This document shows, one piece after another, positions 9,160 through 17,103 of a DNA stretch of 22,658 nucleotides. The notes below the pieces were generated by a model, which saw only the letters and a program-made list of their open reading frames with translations, ran no database searches and was not told the DNA's origin. The position numbers were made by a program, and so were the translations under genes. Numbering within the stretch: position 1 is the first letter of the stretch; each line of letters begins with the position of its first letter. The DNA is from Flavobacteriales bacterium (GTDB taxonomy: Bacteria; Bacteroidota; Bacteroidia; Flavobacteriales; BACL11), in NCBI GenBank assembly GCA_002730985.1, contig PCBP01000002.1, positions 14,206 through 36,863 on the forward strand. Reading direction: 5' to 3'.

Positions 9160-10478
9160 TGGGAACGCAAAGACTGAAACAAAAACAATATCAAACCCTA
9201 AGCCCCCAACAAATACAATTTTTAGGTGTTTTGCAATTACCGGTTTTATCCTTAGAAAAAAGGATCGAAGAAGAGCTTGAGGAAAACCCTGCTCTAGATG
9301 AAGAAGAGAGTTTAGAGGAGAATACAGTCGTTTTCAAGAGCCCTTCATCCAATCAAAATGTTGACGATTTTCAAATTGCAGACGCATCTAATAGTATTCA
9401 AGATCACCTTACAAAACAGCTTATTGATTTAAATCTACCAGATAGTGTTTTGTTTTTGGTTGAATATCTTATTAATAGTATTGATGATAATGGATTTTTA
9501 AATAGAGACCTGTATTCAATTAGTAGCGATCTTTTAACAAATACCAACAACGTTGTTTCTGAAAAAGAACTTCAATTAGCTTTAAAAATTTTACAGGATC
9601 TGGATCCTCCTGGAATTGGAGCAAAAGATTTGCAAGACTGTCTTTTGTTACAACTAAAAAAATCATACCCAAATGAGAAAATTGCTTTTAAAATAATCTC
9701 AGAATATTACACCCCTTTTAGTAATAAAAATTTTGAACACCTGATGAAAAGCCTAACCCTTTCTAAAAAAGATCTGAAGGGCGTTTATGTTCTCATTGAA
9801 AGCTTAACTCCATTTCCAGCTGCAGGATTTTCAATAAACACTGCCCCTTCTAATTATATCTATTCTGATTTTATAATTTCCATAACTAATAATGCCCTTC
9901 AGCTAAAGCTTAATAAAGGCAATGTGAAAGTCTTAAAAATAAGCAAGTACTATTCTGATTTGCTATTGAAAACCAATGATAACGACACAAAAGAATTTTT
10001 AGCGCAAAAAATAGATAAAGCAAGATGGTTTAAAGAGTCTATGGAAAAACGTGAATCCACCTTAAGGAAAGTGATGAAGGCGATAATGGAGCTACAAAAA
10101 GATTATTTAATTAGCGGATTCGAAACTGACTTAAAGCCAATGAAGCTTGCTGATATTGCAGATGTCGTTAAAATGGACATCTCTACTATTTCCAGGGTAA
10201 GCAACTCTAAATTTATTGAAACACATTTTGGGACCTTTAAGGTTAAAGAGTTGTTTTCTGACGCGTTTAGAAAAGATAATGGAGAGGTTATTTCAACAAC
10301 TGTAATTAAAACTCAATTAAAAGAGATTGTCTTAAGCGAAGATAAATTACGGCCATTTACAGATGAAAAACTTTCTGAATTATTAGGAAAGGATGAGTAT
10401 CACATAGCCAGAAGAACAGTAGCAAAGTATAGGGAGCAACTAGGCATAGAAACAGCAAAATTAAGAAGGACGTTATAA
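9159..10478 (+). CDS. rpoN: RNA polymerase sigma-54 factor
   Basis: Sigma-54 directs RNA polymerase to -24/-12 promoters and needs AAA+ enhancer-binding activators. The 439-residue product starts with region I, rich in Gln and Leu (LKQKQYQTLSPQQIQFLGVLQ), which contacts activators and blocks open complex formation. A short acidic region II follows (EELEENPALDEEESLEE), then the core-binding domain with DPPGIGAKDLQDCLLLQL. The C-terminal DNA-binding part has the helix-turn-helix LADIADVVKMDISTISRVSNSKF and an intact RpoN box ARRTVAKYRE at residues 417-426, which reads the -24 element. The start overlaps the asnS stop and its own stop overlaps the next ATG, both as TAATG. No sigma-54 activator is encoded in this window, and no confident -24/-12 site was noticed. 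Confidence 0.96.
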   Translation: MGTQRLKQKQYQTLSPQQIQFLGVLQLPVLSLEKRIEEELEENPALDEEESLEENTVVFKSPSSNQNVDDFQIADASNSIQDHLTKQLIDLNLPDSVLFLVEYLINSIDDNGFLNRDLYSISSDLLTNTNNVVSEKELQLALKILQDLDPPGIGAKDLQDCLLLQLKKSYPNEKIAFKIISEYYTPFSNKNFEHLMKSLTLSKKDLKGVYVLIESLTPFPAAGFSINTAPSNYIYSDFIISITNNALQLKLNKGNVKVLKISKYYSDLLLKTNDNDTKEFLAQKIDKARWFKESMEKRESTLRKVMKAIMELQKDYLISGFETDLKPMKLADIADVVKMDISTISRVSNSKFIETHFGTFKVKELFSDAFRKDNGEVISTTVIKTQLKEIVLSEDKLRPFTDEKLSELLGKDEYHIARRTVAKYREQLGIETAKLRRTL

Positions 10479-11080
10479 TGCGGTTTTCTAAAATCATTTC
10501 TGTAATTCTGCATCCCATTTTTATGCCAACTATAGCATTTTCTTTAAGTATAAAGTCCCTCCCTAGCATTGGGTTTTCAATCATAAACAATTTAGGTTTT
10601 ATTTATCTTGTTTTGCTTTTAAGCACTATTATAATGCCCTTAATGAGCATCTTTTTTTTAATACAAAAAAAGCTGGTTACTTCATTGGAAATGAATAATT
10701 ACAAAGAGCGTTTTGTTCCGCTTATTATAACGGCAATTTGGATGTGTTATGGCTATTATAAGGTTTACGAAATTATTGTTTTCTCTACTGTATTAAAAAT
10801 AGAATTTTTATGTGCAATTATTATAATTTTCATTGCTGCATTTATTTCTAAATTTTGGAAAATAAGCCTTCATATGTTGGGAGCGGGGGGGGTTGTTGGA
10901 GTTCTTTTTAGTATAAATATTTTATATGGGGGGTTGTTGCAAGCAATAATTATTTCTTTATTGCTTGCAGGAATTTTAGGAACTGCTAGAATAAACGAAA
11001 AAGCACATAATCACAAGCAAGTTTACGCAGGCTTTTTAATTGGATTTTTAGTTGAGTCTGCAGGTGTTTTATTCTTTTAA
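10478..11080 (+). CDS. PAP2-like integral membrane protein (putative phosphatase)
   Basis: The 200-residue product is strongly hydrophobic with about five or six membrane segments (around 7-25, 36-62, 82-104, 108-125, 133-168 and 183-198). Its polar residues recall the type 2 phosphatidic acid phosphatase (PAP2) signature in weakened form. K76 and R78 with P81 stand where motif 1 would be. S130-L-H132 matches the SxH of PSGH. R171-x5-H177-x3-Q181 matches SRx5Hx3D except that Gln replaces Asp and Ala replaces Ser. Both catalytic histidines are thus present. A lipid-linked phosphate is a reasonable substrate guess, for example undecaprenyl pyrophosphate or phosphatidate, but this is inference. 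It is coupled to rpoN by TAATG, and its 3' end overlaps the convergent OmpA-like gene by 12 bases. It could instead be an uncharacterised membrane family with chance similarity. Confidence 0.7.
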   Translation: MRFSKIISVILHPIFMPTIAFSLSIKSLPSIGFSIINNLGFIYLVLLLSTIIMPLMSIFFLIQKKLVTSLEMNNYKERFVPLIITAIWMCYGYYKVYEIIVFSTVLKIEFLCAIIIIFIAAFISKFWKISLHMLGAGGVVGVLFSINILYGGLLQAIIISLLLAGILGTARINEKAHNHKQVYAGFLIGFLVESAGVLFF

Positions 11081-12487
11081 AATCACGTCTACAATTTTGA
11101 TTTTCCGTTCCAGCATAGCTTCAATACTATATATGGATTTCTTTTTATCATTTGCATCATCGCTAGTTTTTTCTGATGCATTGCTCTCTCCAAATGGTAG
11201 TTCTTTTATTATTAGGCTTCCTGAAAGAATATGATCTTTAAATGCTGCATTTTTAAATTGTTCTATATAATTAATAACACTTGAAATTCGTCTTTGTGAT
11301 AAGTTTTGATTGTATTCAAGATTGTGTAGTGGACTCGCATAACCTCTTATTTGAAGCTCTATATTATTCCCATTTGACAAATCAAAAAGAAGCGTCTCTA
11401 GTACTTTATTTAAAGCGTTAAAGTTTTTTTTCAAAACATCCTCGAAAAAGGCTCCTAGTTCTGAATTTTCTTTTTCATAATTGGTTTTCATCATAAAATA
11501 TGAAATGTATGCTTCTTTATAGGTTTTATTGGTTTTAATATTCATTGTTCTAGAGTCAGGCTCGTCATTGTGAAAATAAAGATCTAGCGGTAGGAGCTTG
11601 TGAATTTTAGATGATTTTTTACTCGTATATCTAAACGGGGGTGAATATTTAAAAGAAAAAATGTCATTACAGCAATATTCAGGCCTTTCAAAATTCGCCC
11701 CCTGTCTGTTTGAAGCAAAATAGCCATTATTTTCATCATAAAACGTTATATACAATTCATCCTCAGTGGTATTTATTTCTATAACATTTACAGGCTTATC
11801 CCAGAGATTTAATATCCCTTCTGATTTATAAATATCAAAACCTCCAGAGCCGTGTTCTCTGTTAGATGAAAAGTAAAGCATTTTATTATGTTTATTATAA
11901 AATGGCGTTATCTCATCAGCAGAAGAATTTATCTTATTTCCTGCATTTATAGGTATTCCAAATTTACCATCTTTATCAATAATTGTAAGCCAAATATCTA
12001 GCCCTCCAAGGCCCCCTTTTCTATCAGAAACAAAATATAGAACTGTGTGAGATTTTTCATGGCTAACAAAAGGCTGTGTATTTAAACTTTTATCAGAAGA
12101 AAAAATTGAAATATCATGAAACCCATGTTGTTCATTCTTTTTTTGATAAACTATTTTGCAATCTCTCATTTCGTTGCTATGTATTGTAAAAAACCCCTTT
12201 TCTGATTCTGACAAAGCTATATTAGCTGTATTAAAGCTATTAGAGCTATACTTTGTATGTCCTTTTCTCCTCCATTCTCCATTAGCAAATTTAGCGGTAT
12301 AAATGTTAGATATTAGCTTCCCTTCTAGCTCTGTAATAGCTGTAAAATAAGCTGTAGAATCATTTTTCTGAATAAAATTTATCTCAGTGTTTTTTGTGTT
12401 TATATTATCTGGCAATCGCTTTATAAAAATCTCTTGTGACATGGCCACAAGAGGAAAAAGAAATATGAAGATTCCGCTTTTCATCAT
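11069..12487 (-). CDS. PD40-repeat protein with OmpA-like C-terminal domain (T9SS-associated)
   Basis: From the preferred ATG at 12487 the product begins MMKSGIFIFLFPLVAMSQ, a Sec signal peptide. An in-frame ATG at 12502 would add five residues (MPKIF) before it, and 12484 is also possible. Residues about 30-270 contain WD40/PD40-type blades, visible as LYFVSDRKGGLGGLDIW and LYFSSNREHGSGGFDIY, a beta-propeller typical of TolB- and PorE-like proteins. The C-terminal part (about 350-445) resembles an OmpA-like domain: IELQIRGYASPLHN followed by NLSQRRISSVINYI. The Asp usual near the start of the OmpA ligand loop is Ser or Pro here, while the Arg is kept. It probably links the outer membrane to peptidoglycan next to T9SS components. 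It lies directly behind the PorP/SprF-like gene with overlapping stop and start. Confidence 0.85.
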   Translation of the reverse strand: MMKSGIFIFLFPLVAMSQEIFIKRLPDNINTKNTEINFIQKNDSTAYFTAITELEGKLISNIYTAKFANGEWRRKGHTKYSSNSFNTANIALSESEKGFFTIHSNEMRDCKIVYQKKNEQHGFHDISIFSSDKSLNTQPFVSHEKSHTVLYFVSDRKGGLGGLDIWLTIIDKDGKFGIPINAGNKINSSADEITPFYNKHNKMLYFSSNREHGSGGFDIYKSEGILNLWDKPVNVIEINTTEDELYITFYDENNGYFASNRQGANFERPEYCCNDIFSFKYSPPFRYTSKKSSKIHKLLPLDLYFHNDEPDSRTMNIKTNKTYKEAYISYFMMKTNYEKENSELGAFFEDVLKKNFNALNKVLETLLFDLSNGNNIELQIRGYASPLHNLEYNQNLSQRRISSVINYIEQFKNAAFKDHILSGSLIIKELPFGESNASEKTSDDANDKKKSIYSIEAMLERKIKIVDVILKE

Positions 12488-13425
12488 AAATATTTTGGGC
12501 AAAATTTCTGCTTTAACTGTTTTTCTTCATGAGTAATGCTCCACCCATAACTTATTGAAACCTCAAATCCCCCCATAGAATTTGATGCATTAGCTAACGT
12601 TGATGTGTTTATATCATAAGAAATCACTGCCTCTAAGTTTGCTTTTTTCACACCTAAAGTCACAAAAAAGGCATCCTTTATTCTACTATAAAACCCTGAA
12701 ATCAAATCAAAGTTATCATTTAATTTATATTTTAAGCCTGAGCCAAGTATAAATTCTTTGTCCTGATTTTGTGATGAGAAATAAAAACCTGGAGAGATAT
12801 TTATTTTTGAGCTAATGTTTGTATAATAAATTGAGTGGAGTATATATTTTGAATTTAAAACTACTTTGTCATTTGAAGTTAATGATTGTTTGGGTTTATT
12901 TAAATGAAAAAGTGAAGCTCCTAATAACAATGATGAATTGCGATCTAATTTTTTGTAATTAAGAGCCCCTAACCCAATGTCAAAAAAGGTAAATTTTATA
13001 TTTTGAAGGAGTTCATTTTCCAAAAAAATTAAATCATCATAATTAACTGATCTTTGATAAAGCCCTGCTTGTAAGCCAATCGCCAATAAATTTTCTTTTG
13101 AATAAACTGATTTTGCTAAAGAAAGGGAAAGTCCGTTTGTTGAAAAATGAGAATCGCCTGCAACATCATTTAAAATAGTTCCTCCTAGTGAAAGGCCTTT
13201 GTAAAAATCTTTTGTGTTAAAAGAAAGGGAAAGTGTTTTAAATGGTTTTGTAACTCTAGCCCACTGTGACCTTCTTTGTAATTGCAATTCATAATCCTCA
13301 TTTTGAATTGCAATTAACGCAGGATTTATTAGTGATTTTGTTTTGTCAAATTGAGAGTAATGAACATCTTGCGCTTGCATATATTCCGAAAAAAACAACA
13401 ATATTATCAAGTAAATCCTTGTCAT
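12484..13425 (-). CDS. PorP/SprF family type IX secretion system outer-membrane protein
   Basis: The 313-residue product has a signal peptide (residues 1-18, ending MQAQ) and the family opening QDVHYSQFDKTKSLINPALIA, then a string of amphipathic beta strands with a last segment GGFEVSISYGW. PorP/SprF proteins are outer-membrane barrels. In Flavobacterium johnsoniae, SprF is needed for secretion or anchoring of the giant adhesin SprB, and paralogues often sit next to genes for type B sorted cargo. That is the arrangement here: the gene follows the 1225-residue type B cargo gene with a 4-base ATGA overlap and precedes an OmpA-like gene. It is therefore most likely a dedicated partner for that cargo rather than the core PorP of the machine. 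I use no symbol because paralogues are common. Confidence 0.88.
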   Translation of the reverse strand: MTRIYLIILLFFSEYMQAQDVHYSQFDKTKSLINPALIAIQNEDYELQLQRRSQWARVTKPFKTLSLSFNTKDFYKGLSLGGTILNDVAGDSHFSTNGLSLSLAKSVYSKENLLAIGLQAGLYQRSVNYDDLIFLENELLQNIKFTFFDIGLGALNYKKLDRNSSLLLGASLFHLNKPKQSLTSNDKVVLNSKYILHSIYYTNISSKINISPGFYFSSQNQDKEFILGSGLKYKLNDNFDLISGFYSRIKDAFFVTLGVKKANLEAVISYDINTSTLANASNSMGGFEVSISYGWSITHEEKQLKQKFCPKYL

Positions 13426-16400
13426 CTTATTAATGTGATATTTCCTTTTTGAAATAGGTTTTTATTGCCAATACATTTTAATTCAAGATAAAAATCAAAA
13501 ACCTGCGGATTAAGTTTTTCCCCATTAAAAGTCCCGTCCCAATGTTGAGAAATTTCAGAAGAGTAAAAGACTTTTTGTCCTAATCTGTTGAATATTTCTA
13601 ATCTTAACTCTGTGACAATTCCATCTATATCTTCAATAAAATAAACATCATTAACATTATCCTCATTTGGAGAAAATGCATTTGGGATGGTTAAATTCCT
13701 AGTGTCACAAAAAACATCTTCTACTTGTATACAAATAGAGTCTTTTAATGAACAATTGAAAGGAGTGCTAACTTCAAATTTATAACACTTTGTTTCTTCG
13801 GAAAATATATTCTGTGAAGAATTTGAATTAGTAAAGTCATCCCAAATAATAGTGGAAGTGGTAGCAATATTTAATATAACCTCTTCCCCTTTAAAAACAA
13901 CAGTGTCTGAAGCCCAAATAGAGTCTATAATAGGGTAATTATAAACGCTTACCAATATAGAGTCTTGAATGATACAGCCGTCACTATTAATTACCTCAAC
14001 ACTGTACCATATTTGTGATTCTGGAAAGTCAATAAATGCAGATGTATCAAGATTGTTTACATTCCAATTATAAGATACAATTGGAAAATCAGGAGTTAAA
14101 TTTGTTACCCCAACCAAAGTCGAGTCTCCTATGCAAACATTATTTGCAAACACCTCAATATTAATACTTTCGGGCAAAACCTCAACACTATCTATTTGTA
14201 TGCAATTGCCATCTGAGACTTTAACATAAAATTTATCAATACTTGCGACTATTAAACTGCTTGAGCTGCTTAATGTGTCTGTAAAATTATTATTAGAAGA
14301 CCAATGAACAGAAGTCACAGAATTAGCAAATGTAGCACTCAACAAAATTGGAGTGTTGCAATATGCCGTGTCCAAACCAGCATCTAAATCCAATTCAGTT
14401 ACTAAAATGTTTTGAAAAAGTGTATCTGTGCAGCCTCCATTTGAAATAAGTAGTTGGTATTGCTGGTTTAAATTAACGTCACAAAAAGGATTGGAAGCAT
14501 TCGAGCTGCTTAAGCCGGTACTAGGAAACCAAAAATATGTAATTGTTGGGTCGTTAACCGGAAGCAACCCTATCTGTATTTGTTCATTATAACATTTAAC
14601 AATACTTTGTATAGTATCGGAAGAGTTTGATAAAATATAGATTTGCTTTACAATGGTGTCAGCTACATTACAGGCATTATTATCGGTTGCAATAAGTGTA
14701 ATGTTATGCATTCCATATTGACTAAAATCATGTGTTGGAGTTGCCAAATTTGAAGTATTCCCATCACCAAAATCCCAAACATAACTTACATCTGGACTTG
14801 AAATAGTTAAATTCTGAAAAGAGACAGTGGTGTCACACCCAACCCAGGGCGCGTTAAAATCAGCAATAACCATAGGGAAATCAAAATTAAATTTAAAGAC
14901 GCCATTATTGCAATTTAGGCTATTGTTTGTAACAGAAACTGCCCCTGGGTTTGGCTCAATAGGAAAGTCAGAATTCCCCCCGCATCCTGCGCAAACTGAA
15001 TGATAAACAACTCCTTTTTTGTCAAACCTACTGGTTCCTCCATCTACATGTTCATTGCTTTGGCTTCCTCCAAAATAAGTAGCATATATAATAGTGCTTA
15101 AAGCATCATCCAAAACCATTAAATAAATATCGTTTCCATCTGTTTGTTGCTGGTGCGCATTAGAGCTAACTGGCAGGTTTAAAGTAGATAGGGGGCCTCC
15201 TAAATTTGATCCCCAGCCAGCAACATATATTTTATCACAAACATCCACCAAAAATGCAGTAGGAGAAATATCTGGAGTTCCTTTTCCTGTTCCAAAAACA
15301 GTTGATCTTAATATACTGCTCAAATCCGTATTAAATACCGCTATAAATTGACCCGCATCTAAAACTGAATAGCTAGAGTTATTAACCAGTTGCGATCCTG
15401 TTGTTTGTGTTTGTCCAAATAAATAAACATCGTTTTTGCTTCCAATTTCCACAAAATATGATTGGTCATATTTACTAGTTCCAAAATAAGATGAAGCAAC
15501 AATTTGAGCCCCATTAGAAAGTATCTTAGTTATAAATGCATCTGCCTTAATAGAATCTTGATACAAAGGTTGATATGAATTTGTTGTGGTTGGAAAATCA
15601 GCAGAATTTGTTCCTCCAGTCACATATATATCGTCATTTTCATCAAAAGCCAGTGAATAAATTGCATCATCATTAGTTCCGCCAAGATAAGTGCTCCAAA
15701 TAATTGAAGTAAGTTGATTGTCCATTTTGATCACACATCCTTCTTGAGAGCCATTGGAGCTGTTTTGAAAGCCATTTTTGGTAGGAAAATCTATCGACTT
15801 TGTACAGGAGGCTATATAAATGTTGTTTTGTTTATCAATATCTATTTCCCCTCTTACCTCGTCCGCATAATTATATTTAAGCTCTGAGGCTGTATTTAAT
15901 CCGTCATTTCCAGATCCGCCAACAAATGTAGATGCTAATAACGCCCCCCCATTAGCGCTCAATCTACTTACAAACATGTCTGAGCCATTTGGAAAGGCAA
16001 CCCCAATGCCAGAAGGAGAAAAGCTTGTGCCTCCATTAAAATTTGGCTGAAAAGCTGATGAAGTGGTTGGAAAATCAGCAGAAGCTGTAGTGCCATAAAT
16101 AAACAGCTCATTTGCTGAATTTACAATCATTGAATGTGGCAACTCATCTAAACTTCCCCCTAAATATGTTGAATAAATTCTTTGAGTTCCAGTAGTGTCG
16201 TATTTTGTAATTGCTATATCTGTCCCCCCTAAATTATTTGCATAATTAATTTGATAAGCACCCATTGTGGTTGGATATCCAGTCCCAAAAGAAGTGCTTC
16301 CTGAATATAAAAACCCAAAATCATCAAAAGTTGCTGTGTACCCAAAATTGTCAGTTGTACTTCCAGAATATGTGGAAAATTCCAAAATAGGATCAACAAT

Positions 16401-17099
16401 TAACTCATAGCTCTCGTTGTAGCCCTCTGGGAAACCAAAAGAAAGGATGTCTTTTTTTAACACATAAACACAGGGAACCTCAACTTTTTCTCCATTAATT
16501 TTTTGATAAGCAAATGGACGAGATTCTTTTATCGTATTTACAGTTGTGGTGCCATATAAATTCCCCTCGTCTAATCTTATTTTGTCTAATCCGCTATATT
16601 TAATTTTAATCTGTTTGGGAGCGGAATTTGGACCTATAATAATATCATATTTTAATTTATTCCTTTCTACATAATATTGAATATCTATACCATTATAAAC
16701 CTTCCTCTGGTGTAATAATTTATATGACTTCACATTAAGGGCCCATTTAGATTTTTCTGCTAAAAAATAATTCTCAAAATATCTGCTTTCTTCCAAAAGC
16801 TCTGTTGAAATGTCGATATTAGAATTAACAAACTCCATTGAATAGGCATGCGCATCGATTTCTTTAATGGTGGAGCTGAGATTATGAGCTGCAACTAATT
16901 GATCTGCCGAATAAAAAGAGAAAATCAATTTCCCGTTTTCAATAAAAAGCGCCCCTGAAGGTAAGTTTACTTTAGCCTCAACTTGTTTTGGAAGCTGTCC
17001 TTTATTTTGAATAAACGAATTTTGAGCATTTAAATTGAGTCCAGAAATAAAAAGCAGCACACCAATATACGGCTTTAATATATTTCTATTTTTCATCAT
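13422..17099 (-). CDS. Large surface protein with SBBP repeats, PKD domain and gliding-motility-type (type B) T9SS C-terminal domain
   Basis: The 1225-residue product has a signal peptide (1-26) and then an N-terminal region (about 27-235) of the kind that precedes SBBP repeats (IQNKGQLPKQVEAKV). Residues about 240-705 hold beta-propeller SBBP repeats, recognisable as YLGGSLDE, FVGGSGND, YLGGTNDD, YFGTSKYD and YFGGSQSN, each followed by DDIYVTGGT-like strands. A PKD domain lies near 745-835 (VWDFGDGNTSNLATPTHDFS), followed by Ig-like, Cys-containing strands. The last 95 residues or so (IPNAFSPNEDNVNDVYFI, then LEIFNRLGQKVFYS, WDGTFNGE) are the gliding motility-associated type B sorting domain. 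It should be exported by T9SS and held at the surface as an adhesin-like protein. It starts five bases after the M23 stop and overlaps the SprF-like gene by four. Confidence 0.9.
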   Translation of the reverse strand: MMKNRNILKPYIGVLLFISGLNLNAQNSFIQNKGQLPKQVEAKVNLPSGALFIENGKLIFSFYSADQLVAAHNLSSTIKEIDAHAYSMEFVNSNIDISTELLEESRYFENYFLAEKSKWALNVKSYKLLHQRKVYNGIDIQYYVERNKLKYDIIIGPNSAPKQIKIKYSGLDKIRLDEGNLYGTTTVNTIKESRPFAYQKINGEKVEVPCVYVLKKDILSFGFPEGYNESYELIVDPILEFSTYSGSTTDNFGYTATFDDFGFLYSGSTSFGTGYPTTMGAYQINYANNLGGTDIAITKYDTTGTQRIYSTYLGGSLDELPHSMIVNSANELFIYGTTASADFPTTSSAFQPNFNGGTSFSPSGIGVAFPNGSDMFVSRLSANGGALLASTFVGGSGNDGLNTASELKYNYADEVRGEIDIDKQNNIYIASCTKSIDFPTKNGFQNSSNGSQEGCVIKMDNQLTSIIWSTYLGGTNDDAIYSLAFDENDDIYVTGGTNSADFPTTTNSYQPLYQDSIKADAFITKILSNGAQIVASSYFGTSKYDQSYFVEIGSKNDVYLFGQTQTTGSQLVNNSSYSVLDAGQFIAVFNTDLSSILRSTVFGTGKGTPDISPTAFLVDVCDKIYVAGWGSNLGGPLSTLNLPVSSNAHQQQTDGNDIYLMVLDDALSTIIYATYFGGSQSNEHVDGGTSRFDKKGVVYHSVCAGCGGNSDFPIEPNPGAVSVTNNSLNCNNGVFKFNFDFPMVIADFNAPWVGCDTTVSFQNLTISSPDVSYVWDFGDGNTSNLATPTHDFSQYGMHNITLIATDNNACNVADTIVKQIYILSNSSDTIQSIVKCYNEQIQIGLLPVNDPTITYFWFPSTGLSSSNASNPFCDVNLNQQYQLLISNGGCTDTLFQNILVTELDLDAGLDTAYCNTPILLSATFANSVTSVHWSSNNNFTDTLSSSSSLIVASIDKFYVKVSDGNCIQIDSVEVLPESINIEVFANNVCIGDSTLVGVTNLTPDFPIVSYNWNVNNLDTSAFIDFPESQIWYSVEVINSDGCIIQDSILVSVYNYPIIDSIWASDTVVFKGEEVILNIATTSTIIWDDFTNSNSSQNIFSEETKCYKFEVSTPFNCSLKDSICIQVEDVFCDTRNLTIPNAFSPNEDNVNDVYFIEDIDGIVTELRLEIFNRLGQKVFYSSEISQHWDGTFNGEKLNPQVFDFYLELKCIGNKNLFQKGNITLIR

Positions 17100-17103
17100 T
17101 TTA

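Noticed and set aside
14868..16400. Possible DNA-level tandem repeats in the large surface protein gene
   Set aside because: The SBBP repeats are similar at protein level but divergent in DNA; no direct repeat array is present.
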